Source of the DNA: Pseudomonas sp. ERMR1:02
GTDB lineage: Bacteria > Pseudomonadota > Gammaproteobacteria > Pseudomonadales > Pseudomonadaceae
Length of the DNA: 64,000 nt
Reading direction: 5' to 3'
Assembly: GCF_002277815.1 (NCBI RefSeq)
Contig: NZ_NKJI01000009.1
Span: 124,001 to 188,000, forward strand
Made by a program: the position numbers and the translations under genes. The notes below the pieces were generated by a model that was not told the DNA's origin, did no database searches, and saw only the letters and a list, made by a program, of their open reading frames with translations. Positions 53,801 to 61,885 of the stretch are shown piece by piece (within the stretch, counting starts at the first letter, position 1; each line of letters begins with the position of its first letter).

Positions 53801-54505
53801 TTACTGGCGTTTGGTGGTCTTTTCCGACGACGCCACGGTGCCGCTGCCGCAATTGATGTAAGAAGAAGACTTCAGCCAGCGTTGATCCGGATAGTAGGAA
53901 AACAGCAACTGCCCGTCCTTCATCGAATCGATCAGCCGATGCGCAATTGCCGGCCGGACCGCCGGGCAGCCGAGGCTTCTGCCGATGCGGCCGTTGGCGC
54001 GTGCCAGTACCGGACTGACATACGGTGCGCCGTGAATGACGATTGCCCGGTCAAACGCGTTATCGTTGAAACCCGGTTCCAGACCTTCCATGCGCAACGA
54101 ATAGCCGTTCTGGCCGCGATAACTTTCCTGCGTACGGAACAGGCCGAGGCTTGTGGCAAAGCTTTCGTTCTGGTTGGAGAACTGGGTAGCCATGTTTTCG
54201 CCGCTGTTGCGGCCATGGGCGACGAGTTCGTGGAAGAGCAATTTGCGCTTTTTCAGGTCGAACACCCACAGCCGTTGTTCGGTCGAAGGCATGGAGTAAT
54301 CGATCACTGCTAGTCTCTGTGCCGGGGCTGCGCCTTGAGCGCGGGAGCATTGGGTAGCACGGACTGCCAGGGCGATGACCTTGGCATTGGCATTTGGAGC
54401 GGCTTTGGCCAGCGCGACTTCAAGCGAATCGGCGTAGGCTGCTGGTATGAAGGCCGACGTCAACAGCAGCGCTGTGAGTAGACAGCCAAAGCGATATAGC
54501 GCCAT
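53801..54505 (-). CDS. Murein L,D-transpeptidase catalytic-domain family protein
   Basis: A periplasmic protein of 234 residues with signal peptide (ending PAAYA/DS). The L,D-transpeptidase signature appears as AIVIHGAPYVSP with the His and RSLGCPAVRPAIAHRLID with the catalytic Cys; FHELVAHGRNSGENMATQFS is also typical of this YkuD_2-type subgroup. It would cross-link or modify peptidoglycan, or anchor proteins to it. It is divergent from a larger YcbB-type enzyme 82 bp away. Confidence 0.88.
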   Translation of the reverse strand: MALYRFGCLLTALLLTSAFIPAAYADSLEVALAKAAPNANAKVIALAVRATQCSRAQGAAPAQRLAVIDYSMPSTEQRLWVFDLKKRKLLFHELVAHGRNSGENMATQFSNQNESFATSLGLFRTQESYRGQNGYSLRMEGLEPGFNDNAFDRAIVIHGAPYVSPVLARANGRIGRSLGCPAVRPAIAHRLIDSMKDGQLLFSYYPDQRWLKSSSYINCGSGTVASSEKTTKRQ

Positions 54506-54587
54506 AAGTGAATCTCATCAGGAATATGTCGAGTCTAGCAGTGAGTGAGCGCTAGCTTTTTGATTTGCGGGAGATTAGGGATTATTC

Positions 54588-56333
54588 ATGGTGCATTTAA
54601 CAAGGTTATTCGTCATAAGCCGCATATTTTTTATGGTCTTTCTGATCGGCGGCGCTGCGCATGGGGAAACGTCGCCGAACGTGCTGGTATCTCCGGCAGT
54701 TAGTGAGGTGAGCGCGGCGCCCGACGATGTCGTGGGGCAAGGGATTCAAGCAATGCTTGAACCTCTGCAATCGGCGTTTCCGCCGCTGCTCACTTCGCGC
54801 AAGCATCAACGGGTGGATATCAATCGCGTGGTCCTGGATTTCTATGCTCATCGCAACTATCGCGCCGCCTGGACCAACGGCGATGTGAACCAGTTGCTTA
54901 AAAGCCTGAATGACACTGAAACTGATGGCTTGAACCCTGGGGATTTCCGTGGTGCCCAGTTGGCCGAGGCGCAACTGGCGTTGCAGGCCACCGCACCGAC
55001 GCCGGCGCAATCGGCGGCTTTCGATATCGCGCTGACCCGCACCTACATCACCGCGCTGCTGCAATTGCGGCGCGGCAAGGTCGATCCGTCCCGGCTGGAT
55101 TTTCATTGGAACTTCGATCCGGTCGGGGTCGATCCCCGTGAGGACGTGAACAGTTTCTTTGCCGCTCTCGATGATCACGACGTGGCACGCGCGTTCGCTC
55201 AGGCGCCGCCGCAAGAGGCGGTTTATCGCAGCATGCGTGAGGCCCTGGCGCAGCTGCGTCAGGTTCAGGCTGCTGGCGGTTGGCCGAAAATCGCCGAGGG
55301 GCAGTCACTCAAGCCGGGGATGGACGGCGCGGCGGTCGCACAGTTGCGTGCCCGTCTGGTGGCCGGTGGGTATCTGGAACCGCACAAGAGCAAACGAAAC
55401 GATTACGACGACAAAGTCATTGCGGCAGTGAAGAAGTATCAGCTCGAGCAGTACCTGGGCGCGGATGGTGTGGCGGGGGCATCGACACTGGAGGCGCTGA
55501 ATGTGCCCGTCGAGGCACGGATCGATCAGGTCCGGGTGAACATGGAGCGGGCGCGTTGGTTGTTGTACAAACTTCAGGGCACTTTTGTCGTCGTTGACAT
55601 CGCCGGCTATAAAGTTGCGCTGTACCGCGACGGTCAGCCCATCTGGCGTTCCCGAGTACAGGTCGGCAAGCCGTTTCGCAGCACACCAGTGTTTCAGTCC
55701 GAGATTACCTACATCACGTTCAACCCCACCTGGACCGTACCGCCGACGATTCTGGTCCAGGATATGCTGCCCAAGATTCAACAGAACCCGGGATACCTGG
55801 CGGCCAGCCGGATCAAAGTCCTGGATCGGGCAGGCAATGTGCTCGATCCGTCGACCGTCGACTGGAGCAACGCACGCGGTTTAACGCTGCGCCAGGATGC
55901 CGGCCCTGAAAACTCATTGGGGCAGGTGGTCATTCGGTTCCCCAACGACTACGCGATTTATCTGCACGACACGCCCCATCGCGAACTGTTTGCCAAGTCC
56001 ATGCGCGCCACTAGCTCCGGATGCATTCGGGTAGAGAACCCGCTGCAGTTGGTCGAACTGTTGTTCAACGACCCGGTGCGCTGGAACAGTGAGGGCATTC
56101 AAAAGCAGTTGGCCAATGGCAAGACCGAAAACATCAGGCTACCGGTCAGGGTGCCTGTGCTGTTGGCTTACTGGACTGTCGACCTGAGTAAAGAAGGGCG
56201 GGTGACGTTCAAACCCGACGTTTATGGCTACGACACTCCGGTACTGCGGCAGCTGGATTTGCCTTCCAAACTGCCCGCTCTGCAATTGCCCGGGGCTGAA
56301 GCCACAATGGTTGTAACAGGGCAAAGCCAGTAA
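54588..56333 (+). CDS. L,D-transpeptidase, YcbB/LdtD type
   Basis: A 581-residue periplasmic peptidoglycan cross-linking enzyme. Signal peptide (RIFFMVFLIGGAAHGE), an N-terminal scaffold domain, a peptidoglycan-binding domain (LKPGMDGAAVAQLRARLVAG, YLGADGVAGASTLEALN), then the YkuD catalytic domain from ~345 (VDIAGYKVALYRDGQPIWRS, ITYITFNPTWTVPPTI) with catalytic YLHDTPHRELF and RATSSGCIRVENP. Catalyses 3-3 cross-links. ATG 54588 gives a normal Sec signal; its ribosome site is weak. Confidence 0.93.
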   Translation: MVHLTRLFVISRIFFMVFLIGGAAHGETSPNVLVSPAVSEVSAAPDDVVGQGIQAMLEPLQSAFPPLLTSRKHQRVDINRVVLDFYAHRNYRAAWTNGDVNQLLKSLNDTETDGLNPGDFRGAQLAEAQLALQATAPTPAQSAAFDIALTRTYITALLQLRRGKVDPSRLDFHWNFDPVGVDPREDVNSFFAALDDHDVARAFAQAPPQEAVYRSMREALAQLRQVQAAGGWPKIAEGQSLKPGMDGAAVAQLRARLVAGGYLEPHKSKRNDYDDKVIAAVKKYQLEQYLGADGVAGASTLEALNVPVEARIDQVRVNMERARWLLYKLQGTFVVVDIAGYKVALYRDGQPIWRSRVQVGKPFRSTPVFQSEITYITFNPTWTVPPTILVQDMLPKIQQNPGYLAASRIKVLDRAGNVLDPSTVDWSNARGLTLRQDAGPENSLGQVVIRFPNDYAIYLHDTPHRELFAKSMRATSSGCIRVENPLQLVELLFNDPVRWNSEGIQKQLANGKTENIRLPVRVPVLLAYWTVDLSKEGRVTFKPDVYGYDTPVLRQLDLPSKLPALQLPGAEATMVVTGQSQ

Positions 56334-56573
56334 CGACAGGGAAGAGGCAGGATTTTTTTGATGCGCTCGATGAGCATTTCAATATGAGAATCCTGCCATC
56401 GTTCGAGACGGGTCACATTCGATGAACTCGACAGATTGATCTGAGGGCCACAGCAGGTCCGAACCACTTGATATGTGGTTGCCATTTATCCCCGATTACC
56501 CCGTAGACTACGCGCACAAAAACTAAGGGCTTTTGGGCTTGTGCCCGTGCGTTGCCCTTAAAGGACGAATTTT

Positions 56574-58142
56574 TTGCCCACGCGCCTTCACGACCTGCAC
56601 CACGCTCCCGGCGTCGCATTGAAACGCATACCGCTGCGCAAGGCAGCGGTATTGTTCATTGCCACGGTGTGTCTGTGCCTGTGCGCTTTGCTTTATCTGC
56701 AACTGGAGCAATCCCGGCGTCATGACCTGAGCCAGGCCCAGGTCGCCTCGTCGAACCTGACGCGGGCCATGGCACAGCAGGCCGAAGACACGTTCATGAA
56801 GGCTGATCTGGTGCTGACCAGTCTGGTGGACTGGATTCAGGTCGACGGTTTCGGTCCACCCCTGAGGCCCCGTCTGCAGAAAACCTTCGCCCGGCGCGTA
56901 CAGGCGCTCGACCAGCTGCATGGCATCTTGCTGTTCGACCAGAAGGGCCAATGGGTGGTGACTTCGTTCGATAATCTGCCTCGCGGCCCCGGCGTGGCGG
57001 ATCGTGAGTATTTCAAGTTCCACCAGCAGAACGTGTCGTCCGAGGCGCACATCGGCCCGGCCATTCGCAGTCGGGAAAATGGCGAATGGATCATTCCGGT
57101 TTCCAAGCGGGTGAACGACAAAAACGGCCAGTTTCAGGGCGTGTTGCTGGCCGGGATCAAAATGTCGTACTTCGACCAGTTCTTCAAAAGCTTCAGCATC
57201 GATGACAACGGCTCGATGTTCCTGGGATTGACCGATGGAACGCTGCTGGCGCGCCGGCCATTTTTGGAGTCTCAAATCGGCACGTCATTGGCTCAGGGCG
57301 AAATCTTTCAGAAACTGCTGCCCCAGGCGTCCTCCGGCAACGCGATGTTCACTTCGGTGGTGGATGGCGTTGTCCGCTTGTATGGCTACCGGCAGCTGGA
57401 GGCTTACCCGCTGGTCGTCTCGGCGGCATCGTCCAGGGATTCGATTCTGGCGCGGTGGTACGAAACGGCGTTTCGTTCCAGCATCATCGTCGCGCTGGTC
57501 ATGCTCGGCGTGGCACTGTTCGGTTGGGTATTCATCCGCCAGGTGCGAGTCGGCGAACGGGTCGAGGCGGATTTGCGCAATGCACAACACGCGCTGGAGT
57601 TGATCGCCACCCACGACAGCCTGACCGGTCTGGGCAACCGCCGATTGTTCGAGCGGGCGCTGGAAATCGAGTTCGGGCGCGGCGCACGCCAGCACAGTCC
57701 GCTGAGCCTGATCATGCTCGATATCGATTACTTCAAGCGCTACAACGACACTTACGGCCATGTGGTGGGCGATCACTGCCTGGCCGAGGTGGCGCGGGCC
57801 GTGAAGGGTTGCTGTCATCGCAAGGCCGATCTGGCGGTGCGCTACGGCGGTGAAGAATTTGCGGTGTTGCTGCCCGACACCGACCTGCATGGCGCCATGA
57901 CCATCGCCGAGCAAATCCGTCGCAGTGTCATCGACAAGAACATCAGCCACAGCGGATCGCCCGCGGGGTACGTCACGGTAAGCCTTGGCTGTTATTCGTT
58001 TGTGCCAATGGGGCGCGACAGCATGGAAGTGTTCATCCAGCGCGCGGACGCGGCGCTGTATCAGGCCAAGCATTCGGGGCGAAATCGCTCGGCTGTGCTG
58101 TCGATGGAGGGCGGCGAGGCGCTGATGCGTTCGGATCGTTGA
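56574..58142 (+). CDS. Membrane diguanylate cyclase with Cache-type sensor
   Basis: 522 residues: TM helix 1 (KAAVLFIATVCLCLCALLYL), a dCache-like periplasmic domain with FDQKGQWVVTSFDNLPRG and ADREYFKFH, TM helix 2 (SSIIVALVMLGVALFGWVFI), then a GGDEF domain with GGEEF at ~425-429 and the inhibitory site RKAD just before it. DSLTGLGNRRLFERAL and LDIDYFKRYNDTYGH are intact, so it should make c-di-GMP. A TTG start at 56574 follows AAGGACG; no ATG fits better. Ligand unknown. Confidence 0.92.
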   Translation: MPTRLHDLHHAPGVALKRIPLRKAAVLFIATVCLCLCALLYLQLEQSRRHDLSQAQVASSNLTRAMAQQAEDTFMKADLVLTSLVDWIQVDGFGPPLRPRLQKTFARRVQALDQLHGILLFDQKGQWVVTSFDNLPRGPGVADREYFKFHQQNVSSEAHIGPAIRSRENGEWIIPVSKRVNDKNGQFQGVLLAGIKMSYFDQFFKSFSIDDNGSMFLGLTDGTLLARRPFLESQIGTSLAQGEIFQKLLPQASSGNAMFTSVVDGVVRLYGYRQLEAYPLVVSAASSRDSILARWYETAFRSSIIVALVMLGVALFGWVFIRQVRVGERVEADLRNAQHALELIATHDSLTGLGNRRLFERALEIEFGRGARQHSPLSLIMLDIDYFKRYNDTYGHVVGDHCLAEVARAVKGCCHRKADLAVRYGGEEFAVLLPDTDLHGAMTIAEQIRRSVIDKNISHSGSPAGYVTVSLGCYSFVPMGRDSMEVFIQRADAALYQAKHSGRNRSAVLSMEGGEALMRSDR

Positions 58143-58284
58143 AGCGTTTGTCTTGTTGTTTCACCTGCGTAACACCCCGGCGAGCCGACTGTCTGCCTGT
58201 CAGAGTCCGTTCAATTGATCGTCTAAAGTTCCGTTAGCTCTGCCCACTGCGGCAGGTCTCCCAAACGTACGGACGATCACCAAC

Positions 58285-59301
58285 ATGTTGATATCTCGAG
58301 CATTGACAGCCGTTGTTCTGACCGTTGCAGCCTGCGCTATCTTTCCGCTGGTCAGTCAGGCGCAATCGAAAGTCACATTCGAAGAAGCTCACACCATTGG
58401 TGTTGAAGCCTATATCTATTTCTACCCGCTGCTGACCATGGACATCACCCGCCAGCAGTCCACCAACATCGAACCGGTCAAGGAGTTCGATAAAGGACCG
58501 ATGAATACGTTTGTGAACGTGCCGCAGTATCCACCTGCGAATGTCAAAGGCGTGGTGCGTTCGAATTTCGACACCCTGTATTCCATCGCCTGGCTCGACT
58601 TGACCAAGGAGCCGCTGGTGATCGCTGCGCCGGACACTTCCGGGCGCTTCTACTTGCTGCCAATGCTTGATATGTGGAGCGATGTGTTCGCCTCACCGGG
58701 CTGGCGCACCACAGGCACCAACGCCTCGCAGTTTTTGGTGACACCACCAGGCTGGACCGGCACGGTGCCTGCCGGTTTGAATCATCTGCCGGCGCCGACG
58801 CCTTATGTCTGGGTTATCGGCCGCACCAAAACCGACGGTTCGGCGGACTACGAAGCTGTGCACAAGATCCAGGCCGGCTACACCGTGACGCCTTTGTCGC
58901 GGCTGGGCAAAAGCGCTGAGTCGGTCAGCGTCACGGTCGACCCAGCCGTGGATATGAAGACCCCGCCGAAAATCCAGGTCGACACGATGTCGGCAGCCAG
59001 GTACTTCGCCTACGCTGCCCAATTGCTCAAAATGCATCCGGCCCACAGTACCGATCAACCGATGCTGGCGCAGATCGAGCGGATCGGCATCGAGCCCGGC
59101 AAGTCGTTTGACATGGACGCGCTTGACCCTGAAATCAAGGCTGCGCTGCAAACCGTGCCTGAAGAAGCGCAGGCACTGATGAAGTGGAAAGTGGAAACCC
59201 TGGCGCGGGTGGTCAACGGCTGGTCAATCATGCGTCTGTACGGGCCGAAGGCCGAAGCGTTGAACGGCAAGTGGGATCCGCCGCCGGTCAAGCAGATGTA
59301 G
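58285..59301 (+). CDS. DUF1254 protein missing most of its DUF1214 domain
   Basis: A 338-residue periplasmic protein with signal peptide (ending VSQA/QS). DUF1254 is complete: EAHTIGVEAYIYFYPLLTMD, GVVRSNFDTLYSIAWLDLTK, RFYLLPMLDMWSDVFASPGW, HLPAPTPYVWVIGRTKTDG. The C-terminal DUF1214 domain is not: after RVVNGWSIM the sequence jumps to RLYGPKAEALNGKWDPPPVK, the family's normal final segment. Family members are about 450-470 residues, so ~120 residues were lost cleanly and in frame. Activity of the truncated form is doubtful. Confidence 0.88.
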   Translation: MLISRALTAVVLTVAACAIFPLVSQAQSKVTFEEAHTIGVEAYIYFYPLLTMDITRQQSTNIEPVKEFDKGPMNTFVNVPQYPPANVKGVVRSNFDTLYSIAWLDLTKEPLVIAAPDTSGRFYLLPMLDMWSDVFASPGWRTTGTNASQFLVTPPGWTGTVPAGLNHLPAPTPYVWVIGRTKTDGSADYEAVHKIQAGYTVTPLSRLGKSAESVSVTVDPAVDMKTPPKIQVDTMSAARYFAYAAQLLKMHPAHSTDQPMLAQIERIGIEPGKSFDMDALDPEIKAALQTVPEEAQALMKWKVETLARVVNGWSIMRLYGPKAEALNGKWDPPPVKQM

Positions 59302-59370
59302 CCATCCAATAGTAGAAGCCGGGCAATTGAAGCAGGCGACGATGACTTACCATCGGCCGCCTTTACGCGT

Positions 59371-59544
59371 TCAGCTGCCCGTTCCGCCACCGGCACCCCC
59401 GGTTCCACCGCCCGCCGAACCGGTGCCACCACCAGCGCCCGAACCTGAGCCAGAGCCGCTGGCGCCGCCTGCACTGCCGCTTGATGACCCCGTGGCGCCG
59501 CCATCGCCAGCGTTGCCGCCCGAGGGGGCTGGTGCCGCTTGCAT
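59371..59544 (-). CDS. Possible Gly-rich short protein (low complexity; strand uncertain)
   Basis: From ATG 59544 the minus strand codes MQAAPAPSGGNAGDGG then 40 residues of Gly/Ser/Thr/Ala repeats ending GGTGS and a stop. The opposite strand is open as a Pro-rich frame, an unavoidable mirror. No good ribosome site on either. Listed because the composition is so biased; may be a shortened Gly-rich gene tail. Confidence 0.3.
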   Translation of the reverse strand: MQAAPAPSGGNAGDGGATGSSSGSAGGASGSGSGSGAGGGTGSAGGGTGGAGGGTGS

Positions 59545-59602
59545 GACGAGTGGCTGTTATCTCGGGGGAAACCATTCACCACTCCATGGCCTGTCGATAA
59601 CC

Positions 59603-59697
59603 CTGTGGGAGCGAGCTTGCTCGCGATGAGGGTGAGTCAGTCAAAGTTTAAGTTATCTGATACACCGCCATCGCGAGCAAGCTCGCTCCTACATCAG
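59603..59697. repeat. REP doublet
   Basis: GTGGGAGCGAGCTTGCTCGCGA and inverted CATCGCGAGCAAGCTCGCTCC flank ~45 bp upstream of xthA. Confidence 0.9.
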
Positions 59698-59762
59698 CCG
59701 ACGCAACCACCGAGCGGCTTCGAGGTCACAACCTGAACACCCAGCCAAACGGACCGGTGGCC

Positions 59763-60557
59763 ATGAAAAAGCTGCGAATCGCGACCTTCAATGTCAACGG
59801 CATGCGCGCCCGTCTGCCGAACCTGCTGACCTGGCTTGAGCGCGAACAACCGGACATTGCCTGTTTGCAGGAGCTCAAGTCGGTCGACAGTGCCTTTCCC
59901 GACTCCGAGCTTGAGGCGGCAGGCTACGGCGCGGTCTGGCAAGGGCAGACGTCATGGAACGGGGTGGCAATTCTGGCGCGGGATGCGCAGCCGCTGGAGA
60001 GTCGGCGAGGATTGCCGGGCGATGAAGGTGACAGTCAAAGTCGCTATCTGGAAGCCGCCGTGCATGGGGTGCTGGTGGGCTGCCTGTACCTACCGAATGG
60101 CAACCCGCAGCCGGGACCGAAATTCGATTACAAACTGGCGTGGTTCGAGCGGCTGATCCGCTACGCGCAGGCGCTGCAAAGCAGCGATCATCCCGTGGTG
60201 CTGGCCGGTGACTACAACGTGGTCCCCACCGATCTGGATATCTACAACCCGCGCTCCTGGCTCAAGGACGCGTTGCTGCAACCGCAGAGCCGCGCGTGTT
60301 ATCAGCGTCTGCTGGATCAGGGCTGGACCGATTCGCTGCGACATCTGTATCCGCAGGATCGGCTCTACACCTTCTGGGATTATTTCCGCCAGCACTGGCA
60401 GAAGAACTCGGGGTTGCGTATCGATCATCTGCTGCTCAACCCGGCGCTGAGTCCTTACTTGCAGGACGCTGGCGTCGATGCGTGGGTGCGCAACGAACCG
60501 CATGCCAGTGATCATGCGCCGACCTGGATTCAACTCGGCTCGCGCAAGCGTCATTGA
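59763..60557 (+). CDS. xthA: Exodeoxyribonuclease III family endonuclease
   Basis: AP endonuclease/3'-exonuclease of DNA base repair. Exo_endo_phos motifs are complete: KLRIATFNVNGMRARLPNLL, CLQELKSVDSAFPDSELEAA, WNGVAILARD, VLAGDYNVVPTDLDIYNPRS, LRIDHLLLNP and NEPHASDHAPTWIQL with the catalytic Asp-His. ATG 59763 is chosen; GTG 59757 is in frame. 264 residues, normal size. Confidence 0.94.
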   Translation: MKKLRIATFNVNGMRARLPNLLTWLEREQPDIACLQELKSVDSAFPDSELEAAGYGAVWQGQTSWNGVAILARDAQPLESRRGLPGDEGDSQSRYLEAAVHGVLVGCLYLPNGNPQPGPKFDYKLAWFERLIRYAQALQSSDHPVVLAGDYNVVPTDLDIYNPRSWLKDALLQPQSRACYQRLLDQGWTDSLRHLYPQDRLYTFWDYFRQHWQKNSGLRIDHLLLNPALSPYLQDAGVDAWVRNEPHASDHAPTWIQLGSRKRH

Positions 60558-60669
60558 TTTTTCCCGCAGGGCGATTGGCTAAATCAATTGTCAGCGGCAG
60601 CGGTTCATCCCTTATACATAGCGCCCATTGGCGGAGCGATCCGCAGCCTGCGTACATAAGGACTGAACG

Positions 60670-61497
60670 ATGAGCGAGCCACGCCTGACGAACCGTACGC
60701 TGTACCTGCAACGTCTGGGCTTCGATGCGCCCCCGGCGGCGACCCTGGAGACCTTGCGTCAGCTTCAATTGCGCCACACCGGCGCTTTCCCGTTTGAAAA
60801 CCTCACCACGCTGTCGGGCGAACCGGTGCTGATCGACCTGCCATCGGTAGAGCGCAAAGTCCTGCACGACGGGCGCGGCGGGTACTGCTACGAACTCAAC
60901 AATCTGTACCTGGCCTTGCTTCAAGAACTGGGTTTTGACGCGCGTGCTATAAGCGGTCGCGTGGTCATGGGCCAACCCGAAGGCGCATGGACTGCCCGCA
61001 CGCACCGTTTGAGCCTGGTGACCCTGGACGGCGAGCGCTACATCACTGACGTCGGCTTCGGTGGCATGGTGCCTACCGCGCCGCTGTTGCTTGATAGCAG
61101 GGCCGAACAACTCACTCCCCACGAACCGTATCGCATCGAGCAACACACCGATGGCTACACCCTGCGCGCCAAGGTCGGGGAAGAGTGGCGCGCGATGTAC
61201 ATTTTCGACCTGCAACGCCAGGAGGACATCGATTACACCGTCGGCAACTGGTACGTCTCGACCCATCCCGAATCATCCTTCGCAAGGCAGCTGATGGTGG
61301 CGCGGACCGGGGAAGGGTGGCGACGTACCCTCAACAACGGCAATTTTGCGATCCATCGCCTGGGCCGCGACAGCGAACGTCGGCAGGTGGCCGATGTGCG
61401 GGAACTGATTGCATTGCTGGATAGCGAATTCGGCATTCGGGTGCCGGCCCATGCGACATTGGTACGTACGCTTGAGCGCTTGATCGAGCCGCAATAG
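60670..61497 (+). CDS. nat: Arylamine N-acetyltransferase
   Basis: Moves acetyl from acetyl-CoA to arylamines or hydrazines via a cysteine. The 275-residue NAT fold starts MSEPRLTNRTLYLQRLGF; the triad is Cys73 (GRGGYCYELN), His112 (ARTHRLSLVTL) and Asp127 (YITDVGFGGM). PFENLTTLSG is the conserved N-terminal NAT motif. The start has AAGGACTGAACG upstream. A strong terminator follows; the gene appears monocistronic. Confidence 0.94.
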   Translation: MSEPRLTNRTLYLQRLGFDAPPAATLETLRQLQLRHTGAFPFENLTTLSGEPVLIDLPSVERKVLHDGRGGYCYELNNLYLALLQELGFDARAISGRVVMGQPEGAWTARTHRLSLVTLDGERYITDVGFGGMVPTAPLLLDSRAEQLTPHEPYRIEQHTDGYTLRAKVGEEWRAMYIFDLQRQEDIDYTVGNWYVSTHPESSFARQLMVARTGEGWRRTLNNGNFAIHRLGRDSERRQVADVRELIALLDSEFGIRVPAHATLVRTLERLIEPQ

Positions 61498-61516
61498 GCA
61501 TTACATCGTGCACACA

Positions 61517-61551
61517 AAAAAGGGGCAGATTGAATCAATCTGCCCCTTTTT
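61517..61551 (+). terminator. Intrinsic terminator after nat
   Basis: AAAAAGGGGCAGATTGA and its complement around a single A, flanked by A and T tracts, so active on both strands. Confidence 0.9.
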
Positions 61552-61560
61552 GCATCGGGT

Positions 61561-61737
61561 CTAGGGTCGAGCTTCAGGCTCCATCACGCGGTGAATTTCT
61601 CTGAGGGCTTCCGAGAGTTTTTTCTCCAGGCTTTTCAACTCGGGAGTCGTGATCCCCTTCTTGAGGTGCCCGGCAGTTGCGGACTCTGCAACTTGTTCAG
61701 TCAACAGTGCCCGACGCAGTGTGTTGTTGATGGGGGA
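61561..61737 (-). CDS. Possible small helical ORF, start unclear
   Basis: Minus-strand frame ending LKKGITTPELKSLEKKLSEA, LREIHRVMEPEARP and a stop next to the nat terminator. Composition looks like a real charged helical protein, but no ATG is present; only TTG/CTG codons. It may be the tail of a truncated gene. Between it and the permease (61738-61885) nothing else is seen. Confidence 0.35.
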   Translation of the reverse strand, partial: SPINNTLRRALLTEQVAESATAGHLKKGITTPELKSLEKKLSEALREIHRVMEPEARP

Positions 61738-61885
61738 TGTATTTCAAGGTTTGATGCGCAGTGGCACACAGTCTGCATGGCCAACCGTTCATAATTTGAA
61801 TGGCAAGTTGTATACAACTCTATAGACATTTGTCCTGAGTATTGAATACAGTGTGCGCATAACAAAAACCAGGGAACCCCCTAAC

